Shown: in pieces, positions 32,693 to 39,472 of the stretch
Position numbering within the stretch: the stretch's first letter is position 1
How the letters are laid out: each line of letters begins with the position of its first letter
Source of the DNA: Erysipelotrichaceae bacterium 7770_A6
GTDB taxonomy: Bacteria > Bacillota_I > Bacilli_A > Erysipelotrichales > Erysipelotrichaceae
Length of the DNA: 64,000 nucleotides
NCBI GenBank assembly: GCA_014610835.1
Contig: QQXM01000001.1
Span: 1 to 64,000, forward strand
Direction of reading: 5' to 3'
Program-made: the position numbers and the translations under genes
The notes under the pieces: generated by a model
The model's database searches: none
Seen by the model: the letters and a program-made list of their open reading frames with translations, nothing else
What the model was told of the DNA's origin: nothing

Positions 32693-34548
32693 TGGCTGAG
32701 AATAACACAAGAAAGGATCAAATCATCGACTACGATGAACTCGATGAATTGCCTGATGTTGTTCTTGGGGAACAGACGCTTGCCATGCGTAAATTACGTG
32801 AAAATGGCAAACCCGTTGTAGATACACAACCAAAGCAGCAATCTAAGCAGAATAAAGCTTTAGATGAAGTAAATGTATATGATCAGACAACAGGCATTCC
32901 TAGTGTAGAAGAATTGCTGAAACAGAAAATCGAACAGTCTGAAATTCCAAAGGCTGATTCTGCACAGGAAAAGACAGTTGTTTTAGAAAAATCTGTAGAT
33001 GATGATCTTCACTTAGAAGAATTGAAAAAAGGGCAGAAATATAGAAACGGTACTAGAATTGATTATCTTGGAAATGAAGTTGAAATTGAAGACTTCAACC
33101 CAAATACTGCACGTTATAAAATCGTAGATAATGGCAGAACAAAATGGGTGACAGACAAGAACCTGAAGCTGATTGATCCTGAAATTCCTGTTTTTCTGCA
33201 AGATGAAGACCCTGGTGTAAACGATGAATTGTCTCCTGTTCTAGAAGAAGAAAATCAGGAAACAAAAGCGATTCCATTAGAAACAAAAAATGAAAATATC
33301 AATGCGTTAGATTCTGTATATACAGGTACAGCAAGTGTTCCAAAACATGCTAGAACAACAAAACAGAGGGTCATTCCAACAAACCCAGTTCCATTTGAAG
33401 AATTATATAAAGAAGCATTTGTTTCCAGTGGTGAAACAGATGAAGAAAGGGCAATCCGTATGAAGAAAAGAAAAACAACACCTTTGATTCAGAAAATCGT
33501 TACTGTTATTATTGTTGTTCTTTTAGCAATTCTTTGTACTGGTGTATATTTGATTTATTCTGGTTTACAGCCAGTGTCTTCTACAAGTGAAGAAGTGAAG
33601 TTTATGGTAGAAGATGGCTCAACTGTAAAAGACGTTGCGAAAAAGCTGCAGGAAGAAAACATCATTAAGAATGCTGATGTTGCATATACTTATGCAAGAT
33701 TGAATCAATTGACTGATGTAAAGCAAGGTCTGTTTACATTAGATAAAAGCTGGGGTATCAAGCAGATGTTTACGTATCTGAATGATCAGAATGCAGCTAG
33801 AAGAGATCAGGTTTCCGTGACTGTGATCGAAGGTGACTGGGCAAAAGATGCTGCAAAAAAGTTCAGTGAAGTTACAAATGTATCCAGTGAAGATTTATTA
33901 GCATTATGGAATAATAAAGACTGGATCGTTTCACAGAAAGAAAAATATCCATTCTTGACGGATGATATGTTTAAGAGTGGTGTTCGTATCTATCTAGAAG
34001 GGTATCTTGCTCCGGATACATACTATGTCAATAAAGAGACAACTGCAGAAGAAATCACAACAACACTTCTTGATCAGTCTTTGACAATCTTTAATAAGTA
34101 CAAGGATCAGATTGCATCAAGTAATCATAGCATTGCGGATATCTATACAATGGCATCTATTATTCAGTACGAAGCTGGAACAAATCCTGAAGATCTTGCA
34201 AAGGTTGCTTCTGTATTCTATAACCGCTTAGCACAAGGAATGAAACTGCAGAGTTCTGTAACTGTATGCTATGCAATTGACTTTGACAAGCTTGAGGATA
34301 ACTGGCAGGCATGTGAAGTAAATCCTGATTTTGATTCTCCATATAACACATACAAATATGATGGTTTGACACCTGGTCCAATTGAAAATGCTGGAGAAGC
34401 AGCAATCAAAGCTGCAATTTCACCTGCAGATACTGATTATTTGTATTTTATGGCTGAGGTTTGTCCTGGTGGAGATGGTACGGTACATTATGCAAAAACA
34501 TTAGATGAACATAATGCAAATGTATCGAAATATTTGAAATGTTATTAA
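32692..34548 (+). CDS. mltG: Endolytic transglycosylase MltG
   Basis: Cuts nascent glycan strands and is linked to ending or releasing peptidoglycan polymerisation. 618 residues. An unusually long cytoplasmic N-terminal region (about 265 residues, acidic, with a small beta-rich unit around residues 105-165) precedes a single membrane helix (KIVTVIIVVLLAILCTGVYL). The extracellular LysM-like and YceG domains follow. The catalytic Glu is in ASIIQYEAGTNPEDL, followed by VASVFYNRLAQGMKLQSSVTV. Most relatives have 340-400 residues, so the extra length is in the cytoplasmic part. Confidence 0.92.
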   Translation: MAENNTRKDQIIDYDELDELPDVVLGEQTLAMRKLRENGKPVVDTQPKQQSKQNKALDEVNVYDQTTGIPSVEELLKQKIEQSEIPKADSAQEKTVVLEKSVDDDLHLEELKKGQKYRNGTRIDYLGNEVEIEDFNPNTARYKIVDNGRTKWVTDKNLKLIDPEIPVFLQDEDPGVNDELSPVLEEENQETKAIPLETKNENINALDSVYTGTASVPKHARTTKQRVIPTNPVPFEELYKEAFVSSGETDEERAIRMKKRKTTPLIQKIVTVIIVVLLAILCTGVYLIYSGLQPVSSTSEEVKFMVEDGSTVKDVAKKLQEENIIKNADVAYTYARLNQLTDVKQGLFTLDKSWGIKQMFTYLNDQNAARRDQVSVTVIEGDWAKDAAKKFSEVTNVSSEDLLALWNNKDWIVSQKEKYPFLTDDMFKSGVRIYLEGYLAPDTYYVNKETTAEEITTTLLDQSLTIFNKYKDQIASSNHSIADIYTMASIIQYEAGTNPEDLAKVASVFYNRLAQGMKLQSSVTVCYAIDFDKLEDNWQACEVNPDFDSPYNTYKYDGLTPGPIENAGEAAIKAAISPADTDYLYFMAEVCPGGDGTVHYAKTLDEHNANVSKYLKCY

Positions 34549-34549
34549 T

Positions 34550-35008
34550 ATGAAATACAGTTCTTGTGTTTATTTAGTAAAAGATGAACAGTGGCTGTTC
34601 TTAAAAAGAAACAAGAAGAAAAATGACGTTAATCACAACAAATATATTGGGGTTGGCGGAAAGTTAGAAGAAAATGAAACGATGGAACAATGTGCACGCA
34701 GAGAAGTGTTTGAAGAAACAGGATTGCATGTACATGCATTAGAACATTATGGAACCATTCGTTTTCATTATCCGCATTTTGAAGATGAAATATGTGAGAT
34801 TTATTTATCATATGATTTCAGTGGAACAATCCATTCTTGTGATGAAGGTGAACTAATATGGATTCCACAAGATCAGATTTTTACACTTGACTTATGGGAA
34901 GGTGATATTCTTTTCTTAAAGAAAATGTTACGGAAAAAGCATTTTGATTTTGATCTTACATATGATGCATCGGATCGCTTAATACAATGCGTGGAGAATA
35001 CAGTATGA
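34550..35008 (+). CDS. Nudix hydrolase, MutT/8-oxo-dGTP type
   Basis: 152 residues. Nudix box [20 protein letters not shown] with consensus spacing, near residues 38-60. The substrate is unknown; the opening [19 protein letters not shown] and [13 protein letters not shown] resemble MutT-like 8-oxo-dGTP diphosphatases of Firmicutes. It begins 1 bp after mltG and overlaps udk by 4 nt, so it depends on the ireB/mltG transcript. Confidence 0.85.
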   Translation: MKYSSCVYLVKDEQWLFLKRNKKKNDVNHNKYIGVGGKLEENETMEQCARREVFEETGLHVHALEHYGTIRFHYPHFEDEICEIYLSYDFSGTIHSCDEGELIWIPQDQIFTLDLWEGDILFLKKMLRKKHFDFDLTYDASDRLIQCVENTV

Positions 35009-35634
35009 AACCATTAATTATAGGAATTGCTGGTGGTTCTGCCAGCGGAAAAACATCTATTTCTAGACATATTCAGGAAAAATTTTCTGATTTGACTAGA
35101 GTACTTGTCATACGTCAGGATGATTACTATAAAGATCAGTCTCATAAGCCCATGAGTGAAAGAATCAAGACAAACTATGATCACCCAAGTGCTTTTGACA
35201 ATGATCTGCTTGTACAGCAGGTACATGATCTGATGGATGGAAAGCCTATTGAGAAGCCTACCTATGATTTTGTAAATCATACAAGAAGTGATGTGAGTGA
35301 ATGCTGTTATCCATGTGATGTTTTGATTCTTGAAGGGTTATTTATCTTAGAGGATGAAAATCTTAGAAATCTATTGGATATCAAAGTGTTTGTTGATACG
35401 GATGCAGATATTCGTTTTATTCGCAGATTGAATCGAGATGTACAGGAACGTGGCAGAACAATGGAAAGTGTTGTGAATCAATACATGTCTACGGTTCGAC
35501 CAATGCATGAATCATTTATTGAACCATCAAAACGATTTGCGGATATAATCATCCCTGAAGGTGGTGCAAATACTGTTGCAATTGATTTGTTAAACACAAA
35601 AATTTCTAGCATACTGACAAGTGAAATGCTATAA
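35005..35634 (+). CDS. udk: Uridine kinase
   Basis: Phosphorylates uridine and cytidine in nucleoside salvage. 209 residues. P-loop [12 protein letters not shown] near residues 5-16, [23 protein letters not shown] and the [13 protein letters not shown] motif, all diagnostic of Udk. The start at 35005 uses the ATGA overlap with the Nudix stop. The end overlaps the greA promoter. Confidence 0.94.
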   Translation: MKPLIIGIAGGSASGKTSISRHIQEKFSDLTRVLVIRQDDYYKDQSHKPMSERIKTNYDHPSAFDNDLLVQQVHDLMDGKPIEKPTYDFVNHTRSDVSECCYPCDVLILEGLFILEDENLRNLLDIKVFVDTDADIRFIRRLNRDVQERGRTMESVVNQYMSTVRPMHESFIEPSKRFADIIIPEGGANTVAIDLLNTKISSILTSEML

Positions 35635-35635
35635 T
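35627..35635 (+). promoter_or_regulatory. Extended -10 promoter of greA
   Basis: TGCTATAAT, which includes the udk stop codon. AAAGGAG follows before the greA ATG. Confidence 0.6.
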
Positions 35636-35663
35636 ACGAAAGCATGTAAAAAGGAGTAGAACA

Positions 35664-36143
35664 ATGGCTGAAGAAAATAAAATCTATGTCACTGAAGAAG
35701 GTCTGAAAAAATTACAAGATGAATATGATAATCTGGTTCATGTAGTCCGTGAAGAAGTTAAGGCTGAACTTGCTGAAGCTCGTTCTCAGGGTGACTTGAG
35801 TGAAAACGCTGACTATGATGCTGCAAGAGAAAAGCAGGCTGAAGTTGAACATCGTATCCAGGAATTGGAAAACATGTTACAGGTTGGACATTATGAAATC
35901 ATTTCTACACAGAAGAAGGGTAAGAAAAATGTTCAGATTGGTAGCACAGTTACATTGAAGTTCATGGATACTGAAGAAGAAGCTCAGTATCATATTGTTG
36001 GTTCAACAGAAGCTGATCCATTAAATGGTAAAGTATCAAATGAAACACCTTTAGCGCAGGCTATCTTAGGAAGCAAAACTGGAGATGTTGTTACTGTTGA
36101 AGTTGCTAAGCCTTACAAGGTTACAATTCTAAACATTAAGTAA
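35664..36143 (+). CDS. greA: Transcription elongation factor GreA
   Basis: Rescues backtracked RNA polymerase by stimulating transcript cleavage. 159 residues, standard length. The N-terminal coiled coil has the tip acidic residues in EARSQGDLSENADYDAAREKQ (split around residue 36-56), and the C-terminal FKBP-like domain ends with VEVAKPYKVTILNIK. Ribosome binding site AAAGGAG. It has its own promoter and terminator. Confidence 0.97.
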   Translation: MAEENKIYVTEEGLKKLQDEYDNLVHVVREEVKAELAEARSQGDLSENADYDAAREKQAEVEHRIQELENMLQVGHYEIISTQKKGKKNVQIGSTVTLKFMDTEEEAQYHIVGSTEADPLNGKVSNETPLAQAILGSKTGDVVTVEVAKPYKVTILNIK

Positions 36144-36169
36144 GTTGGAAATTTTCCAACTTTTTTTTT
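36142..36169 (+). terminator. Terminator after greA
   Basis: AAGTTGGAA pairs with TTCCAACTT and is followed by a T-run of more than seven. Overlaps the greA stop. Confidence 0.88.
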
Positions 36170-36170
36170 G

Positions 36171-36484
36171 GAACTTTAGAAAAATACGTGAATAACTATA
36201 TTGTAGGAGTTTATGTTATGAACCAGAATAGCATTCACAATATAGAGCATTCTTATCTGTTTCATCCTGTTTTCTTGAATTCTATAAATGATAAAAGAAT
36301 CATTCAATGGATTGAATCCATCACTCATCTTAAAATTCAATCCATAAAAAACATCATTCAACTGATGCTGAAGATGATGATTCTGTTGTATTTGAAGTCG
36401 TTTTTGAAGGGTCAGACGACGTATATACTGTCATCATTAAACTTGGCAAAAAGCTTCTAAAAGACAAAATCATAAATACACAAA
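36171..36484. other. Spacer with no convincing gene
   Basis: A 90-codon frame (36188-36460) exists but is rich in Ile, Asn and His with no family pattern. A second frame without a start codon reads DDDSVVFEVVFEGSDDVYTV and then IIKLGKKLLKD, which looks more protein-like and ends inside comEA. Together they may be a frameshifted remnant of a small protein. The comEA promoter must also lie here but was not identified. Confidence 0.35.
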
Positions 36485-36490
36485 ATGCAT

Positions 36491-36970
36491 ATGAAAAGAC
36501 AGTTTTTGATTATCGTCCTTCTTCTTGCAGGAATTTTAAGTGTTGATCTTAAACCAGTTTCCTTATCTGATCCTGAAAATACACGAATTCATGTTTCTAT
36601 CAAAGGTGCAGTTGAAAAAGAAGAAACAATCAGTTTAAAGCAATATGCAACGGTACAGGAAGCAATTGACCAGATTCGGCTTAAAGAGAATGCTGATATT
36701 TCTTCTCTTAACCCAAACATGGTATTAAAAGATGCCGACGTATTATCGATACCATATCAGACAGATGAAAAAGAACTCCCACGCGTTTCTATCAATCAGG
36801 CAACACGTGAAGAACTGCAGCAGTTAGATGGTATTGGTCCATCAACTGCAGATGCAATTATTCAATATCGTGAGGAACATGGTCTGTATCAGACAATTGA
36901 AGATATCATGAAAGTCAAAGGGATTGGAAATGCAAAGTTTGAGAAAATCAAAGAGAAGATTACGTTATGA
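36491..36970 (+). CDS. comEA: Competence DNA receptor ComEA
   Basis: Binds incoming double-stranded DNA at the outer face of the membrane during transformation. 159 residues. One N-terminal membrane anchor (QFLIIVLLLAGIL), an SLBB-type beta domain (HVSIKGAVEKEETISL), then a tandem helix-hairpin-helix domain: SINQATREELQQLDGIGPS and IMKVKGIGNAKFEKIKE. ATG 36485 is an alternative start 6 nt upstream; neither has a good ribosome binding site. It overlaps comEC by 4 nt (ATGA). Confidence 0.92.
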   Translation: MKRQFLIIVLLLAGILSVDLKPVSLSDPENTRIHVSIKGAVEKEETISLKQYATVQEAIDQIRLKENADISSLNPNMVLKDADVLSIPYQTDEKELPRVSINQATREELQQLDGIGPSTADAIIQYREEHGLYQTIEDIMKVKGIGNAKFEKIKEKITL

Positions 36971-37269
36971 CTTCGTGTAAGAATCATTGTGTATTTTTAT
37001 CTCTTCTTATGTTTCTTTTTGCTTTGTGTTATCAAAAGATATTTGTTTTATCTCTTTGCTGCTGTATTGTTCTTTGGATACTTCGTACAAAAGATCATAG
37101 CTTTTTATTTGTATGTATTATTTTAGCGATATTTTCTATACCACGAGGATATACAAGATATCCTGACATGAAGGAAGCAAAAGCAATCCAGGTTTCTTCA
37201 TCGTATGCAGTTTTAAAAAGTGGAAATCAAAAGGTTATTGTCTATACAAAAGAACCTTTATTTTTTGAT
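36967..37269 (+). CDS. comEC: ComEC, upstream exon (split by the IStron)
   Basis: First 101 codons of the competence DNA channel ComEC, with two hydrophobic segments (HCVFLSLLMFLFALCYQ and IFVLSLCCCIVLWIL) and the start of the DUF4131 OB-like domain. On genomic DNA the frame ends at a TAG two codons into the inserted element. The last codons are TTT TTT GAT, so the insertion lies exactly after TTGAT. The rest of the gene continues at 39473. If the element is spliced or excised, the joined gene encodes about 632 residues. Confidence 0.85.
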
Positions 37270-37660
37270 TAGACGTTTGGTGCACACTCGTGACTTCAGT
37301 CGTGAGTAAACCAAACAATATAGTTAGCGTATAGAGAAATTTGTACGTAGTGGTATACTACAATACCCAACAAAGAGACTGAATTGCTGGAATAATTCGT
37401 AAAGGCAGTTGAGCTACAACGCAGGTTTGAAATACAGCCAAGCGTGAATGCGGCGAAAGCAGAAAAAATCAACTGTATGGTGCATGGTCAAACCCTAAAC
37501 GCTTGCAAATCGAAAATCAGCAGCTAAGCTCCGAATAGGAGAAAGTTCAACGACTATCCCTCGTGAGGGGAGTACATCCAAGCGGATGGAAGTGGTCTCG
37601 CCTGAAGCAGTGGAGATAACATCAAAGCTGTCATGGATAAGATATAGTCTGTGCCTGTAT
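37270..37660 (+). ncRNA. Group I intron catalytic core
   Basis: Conserved group I elements in the right order: Q-like AATCAGCAGC (37515-37524), R-like GTTCAACGACTA (37545-37556) and S-like AAGATATAGTC (37639-37649). P7 forms between GACTAT (37552-37557) and ATAGTC (37644-37649). Between R and S are small hairpins CCCTC-GT-GAGGG and CATCC-AAGC-GGATG, at the place of the P7.1/P7.2 extensions of group IA introns. A long-range CAGTTGA/TCAACTG stem, closing just before the core, could be P2. P1 would pair exon TTGAT with 37321-37327. The 3' splice site is 1.8 kb away at the right end of the element. Confidence 0.85.
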
Positions 37661-37721
37661 GAAAGTTCAGGATGTCCCAAAAGGACTGCCATAGAAGCAG
37701 CGAGCTATGGTGAACAACAAC

Positions 37722-37745
37722 TACTCAAAGTTCTTTTGAGTTTTT
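37722..37745 (+). terminator. Terminator between intron core and tnpA
   Basis: ACTCAAAG-TT-CTTTTGAGT (one bulge) followed by TTTTT. It would stop part of the comEC read-through transcript before tnpA and before the distant 3' splice site. Confidence 0.6.
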
Positions 37746-37806
37746 ACATATGTTATTTTAAAATATTTATATTTGTTTACAAATCAAAGGATTTTGCTTA
37801 TACCTA

Positions 37807-37815
37807 TGTTATAAT
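37807..37815 (+). promoter_or_regulatory. Extended -10 promoter of tnpA
   Basis: TGTTATAAT, followed by AGAGG and ATG at 37834. It gives the transposase genes a promoter separate from that of comEC. Confidence 0.6.
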
Positions 37816-37833
37816 ATTTATAGAGAGGTTTCT

Positions 37834-38238
37834 ATGAATATTGTACATGGCAGAGGTTACGTTTACGGATTGCAATACCACATTGTGTTTTGTGTGAAAT
37901 ACAGAAAACCAATACTTACTGGCGAAGCTGAAACTCGATTGAGAGACATATTCTCAATGATTGCTGAAGATAACTGCTTCACAATCGAGGAGATGAATAT
38001 GGACAAGGATCATGTTCACCTGCTTATAAGCTGCTCCCCTCAAAACTATATACCTTCAATGATGAAGGCCTTGAAAGGTGTATCAGCACATAAGCTGTTC
38101 AAACAAATGCCAGAATTGAAAAAGGAATTGTATAAAGGTCATTTGTGGAATCCATCTTATTTCGTGGCTACTGTGTCAGAAAATACAGAAACCCAGATAA
38201 GAGAATACATTCGAGCACAGAAGGTGGTAAATGTATGA
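37834..38238 (+). CDS. tnpA: IS200/IS605 transposase TnpA (Y1 HUH type)
   Basis: Single-strand transposase that cuts and joins the hairpin ends. 134 residues, normal size. The HUH motif is DHVHLLI near residues 59-65 and the catalytic Tyr is in REYIRAQ near residue 126. Early YHIVFCVKYRKP is typical. No frameshift or stop, so it looks intact. The stop overlaps the tnpB start (ATGA). Confidence 0.94.
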   Translation: MNIVHGRGYVYGLQYHIVFCVKYRKPILTGEAETRLRDIFSMIAEDNCFTIEEMNMDKDHVHLLISCSPQNYIPSMMKALKGVSAHKLFKQMPELKKELYKGHLWNPSYFVATVSENTETQIREYIRAQKVVNV

Positions 38239-39347
38239 CTATCGCAAAAGCCTATAAAGTCAGACTTTACCCAACAAAAACACAGCAAGAACTGATGATC
38301 AAAACATTTGGATGTACACGGTTTGTGTACAACAAAGCATTACACATCTGCCAGGAAACATATCGTACATCAAAAAGACCTGTGTTTTATGGTGAACTTA
38401 GCAGAATGCTCACGTTTTGGAAAACTACGACAGAGTTAAGCTTTTTGAAAGCGGTAGATAAGTTTGCTCTGCAGAATAGTTTGAGAGACCTTTGCCAAGG
38501 CTTCACAAACATGAAACATGGAGCAGGTTATCCAAAGTATAAATCCAAACACGATCATCACGATTCTTACAAAACACAGTTTACGAATAACAACATTGCG
38601 GTGGATAACACATATATCAAATTGCCGAAATTAGGGCACATTAGATATAGAGATAAGAAAACACCACAAGGTAAAATTCGTAATGTCACTATATCTAGAA
38701 CGCCTTCTGGCAAGTATTATGCCAGCGTTTGTGTTGAGACAGAGGATGTTAGGGAATTGCCGATGACAGGTAATCAAATCGGTATTGATCTTGGAATCAA
38801 AGGATTCTGTGCTATGAGCAATCACGAGAAAGTAGAAAATCCTCGCTTTCTGAATAAGACACTGCAACAGATACAGAAACTCCAAAGAGAGCTATCTCGA
38901 AAATCAAAAGGTAGTTCCAATTGGGAGAAGAACCGTATCAGACTTGCACGTTTGTATGAAAAAGCAACAAATCAGAAAAGGGATTTTCTTGAGAAACTGT
39001 CCACAAGAATAGTGAGTGAGAATGATGTCATCTGTATTGAAGATTTACATGTGTCAGGTATGGTGAAAAATTATAATCTTGCACAATCCATTCTCAGTGC
39101 ATCGTGGTATGAATTTGTGGCTAAGCTAATATACAAAGCTAAGTGGTACGGTAAGACGGTAATCAAAGTCAATCGTTTCTACCCAAGCAGTCAGCTTTGT
39201 TCTGCATGCGGTCATAAAAATCCGTTGGTTAAAGATCTATCAATTAGAGAGTGGATATGTCCAGTATGTGGAATATCTCACGATAGAGATATCAACGCAA
39301 GTACAAATATTTTAAACGAAGGCTTAAGGCAACTTGAAGTTGTCTAA
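38235..39347 (+). CDS. tnpB: TnpB RNA-guided nuclease
   Basis: RNA-guided DNA nuclease of IS605-type elements, ancestor group of Cas12. 370 residues. N-terminal KAYKVRLYPTKTQQELM (helix-turn-helix/OB part). The RuvC residues are all present: Asp in IGIDLGIKGF near 185, Glu in VICIEDLHVSGM near 270 and Asp in SHDRDINAS near 355. The zinc ribbon has CSACGH and CPVCG. Start at 38235 overlaps the tnpA stop; codons further upstream are tnpA in another frame. It probably cleaves targets flanked by TTGAT, the insertion motif. Confidence 0.93.
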   Translation: MTIAKAYKVRLYPTKTQQELMIKTFGCTRFVYNKALHICQETYRTSKRPVFYGELSRMLTFWKTTTELSFLKAVDKFALQNSLRDLCQGFTNMKHGAGYPKYKSKHDHHDSYKTQFTNNNIAVDNTYIKLPKLGHIRYRDKKTPQGKIRNVTISRTPSGKYYASVCVETEDVRELPMTGNQIGIDLGIKGFCAMSNHEKVENPRFLNKTLQQIQKLQRELSRKSKGSSNWEKNRIRLARLYEKATNQKRDFLEKLSTRIVSENDVICIEDLHVSGMVKNYNLAQSILSASWYEFVAKLIYKAKWYGKTVIKVNRFYPSSQLCSACGHKNPLVKDLSIREWICPVCGISHDRDINASTNILNEGLRQLEVV

Positions 39348-39472
39348 CATATGTAAGAACCGCAGGAACTGCGGGGATAGCCTGCTAATATATCTGAGAA
39401 CGGGGAATGAACAATCATTCTAGGGATACAGAGTTCGCAGGAACCTCGTGACTTCAGTCATGAGTAGTTCAG
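39348..39472 (+). ncRNA. Predicted TnpB guide RNA (omega RNA) scaffold and right end
   Basis: The 125 nt after tnpB are non-coding and rich in hairpins: ACCGCAG-GAA-CTGCGG, further short stems, then the right-end hairpin CTCGTGAC-TTCA-GTCATGAG at about 39446-39465. In IS605 elements the RNA from this region binds TnpB, and the sequence just outside the element is the guide. Here that guide would be comEC sequence from 39473. The same stretch must carry the 3' splice site of the intron. Confidence 0.75.

Larger units (their letters stand above)
37270..39472 (+). mobile_element. IStron: group I intron plus IS200/IS605 element with TnpA and TnpB
   Basis: A 2.2-kb unit inserted in comEC directly 3' of TTGAT, with no target duplication. 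In order: a left-end hairpin CTCGTGAC-TTCA-GTCGTGAG, group I intron core motifs, tnpA, tnpB, a structured RNA region, and a right-end hairpin CTCGTGAC-TTCA-GTCATGAG. The left edge is fixed by TTGAT. The right edge is best placed after TTCAG at 39472: this gives a terminal G as group I introns require, and a TTCAG that resembles the target like a right cleavage site. A boundary at 39478 also keeps the comEC frame. CdISt1 of C. difficile has the same parts and the same TTGAT target. Confidence 0.88.

Noticed and set aside
36188-36460. Open frame of 90 codons before comEA
   Set aside because: No family pattern, no ribosome binding site, unusual composition; a different frame in the same place looks more protein-like.
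37319-37322. TATA pairing with exon TATA (39479-39482) as a P10 helix
   Set aside because: Only 4 A-U pairs, and an element that inserts at many sites cannot rely on a fixed 3' exon. Kept only as a minor argument for the alternative boundary.
37586-37837. 83-codon frame overlapping the left part of the IStron
   Set aside because: It overlaps the R-S part of the group I intron core and the following terminator; coding there is very unlikely.
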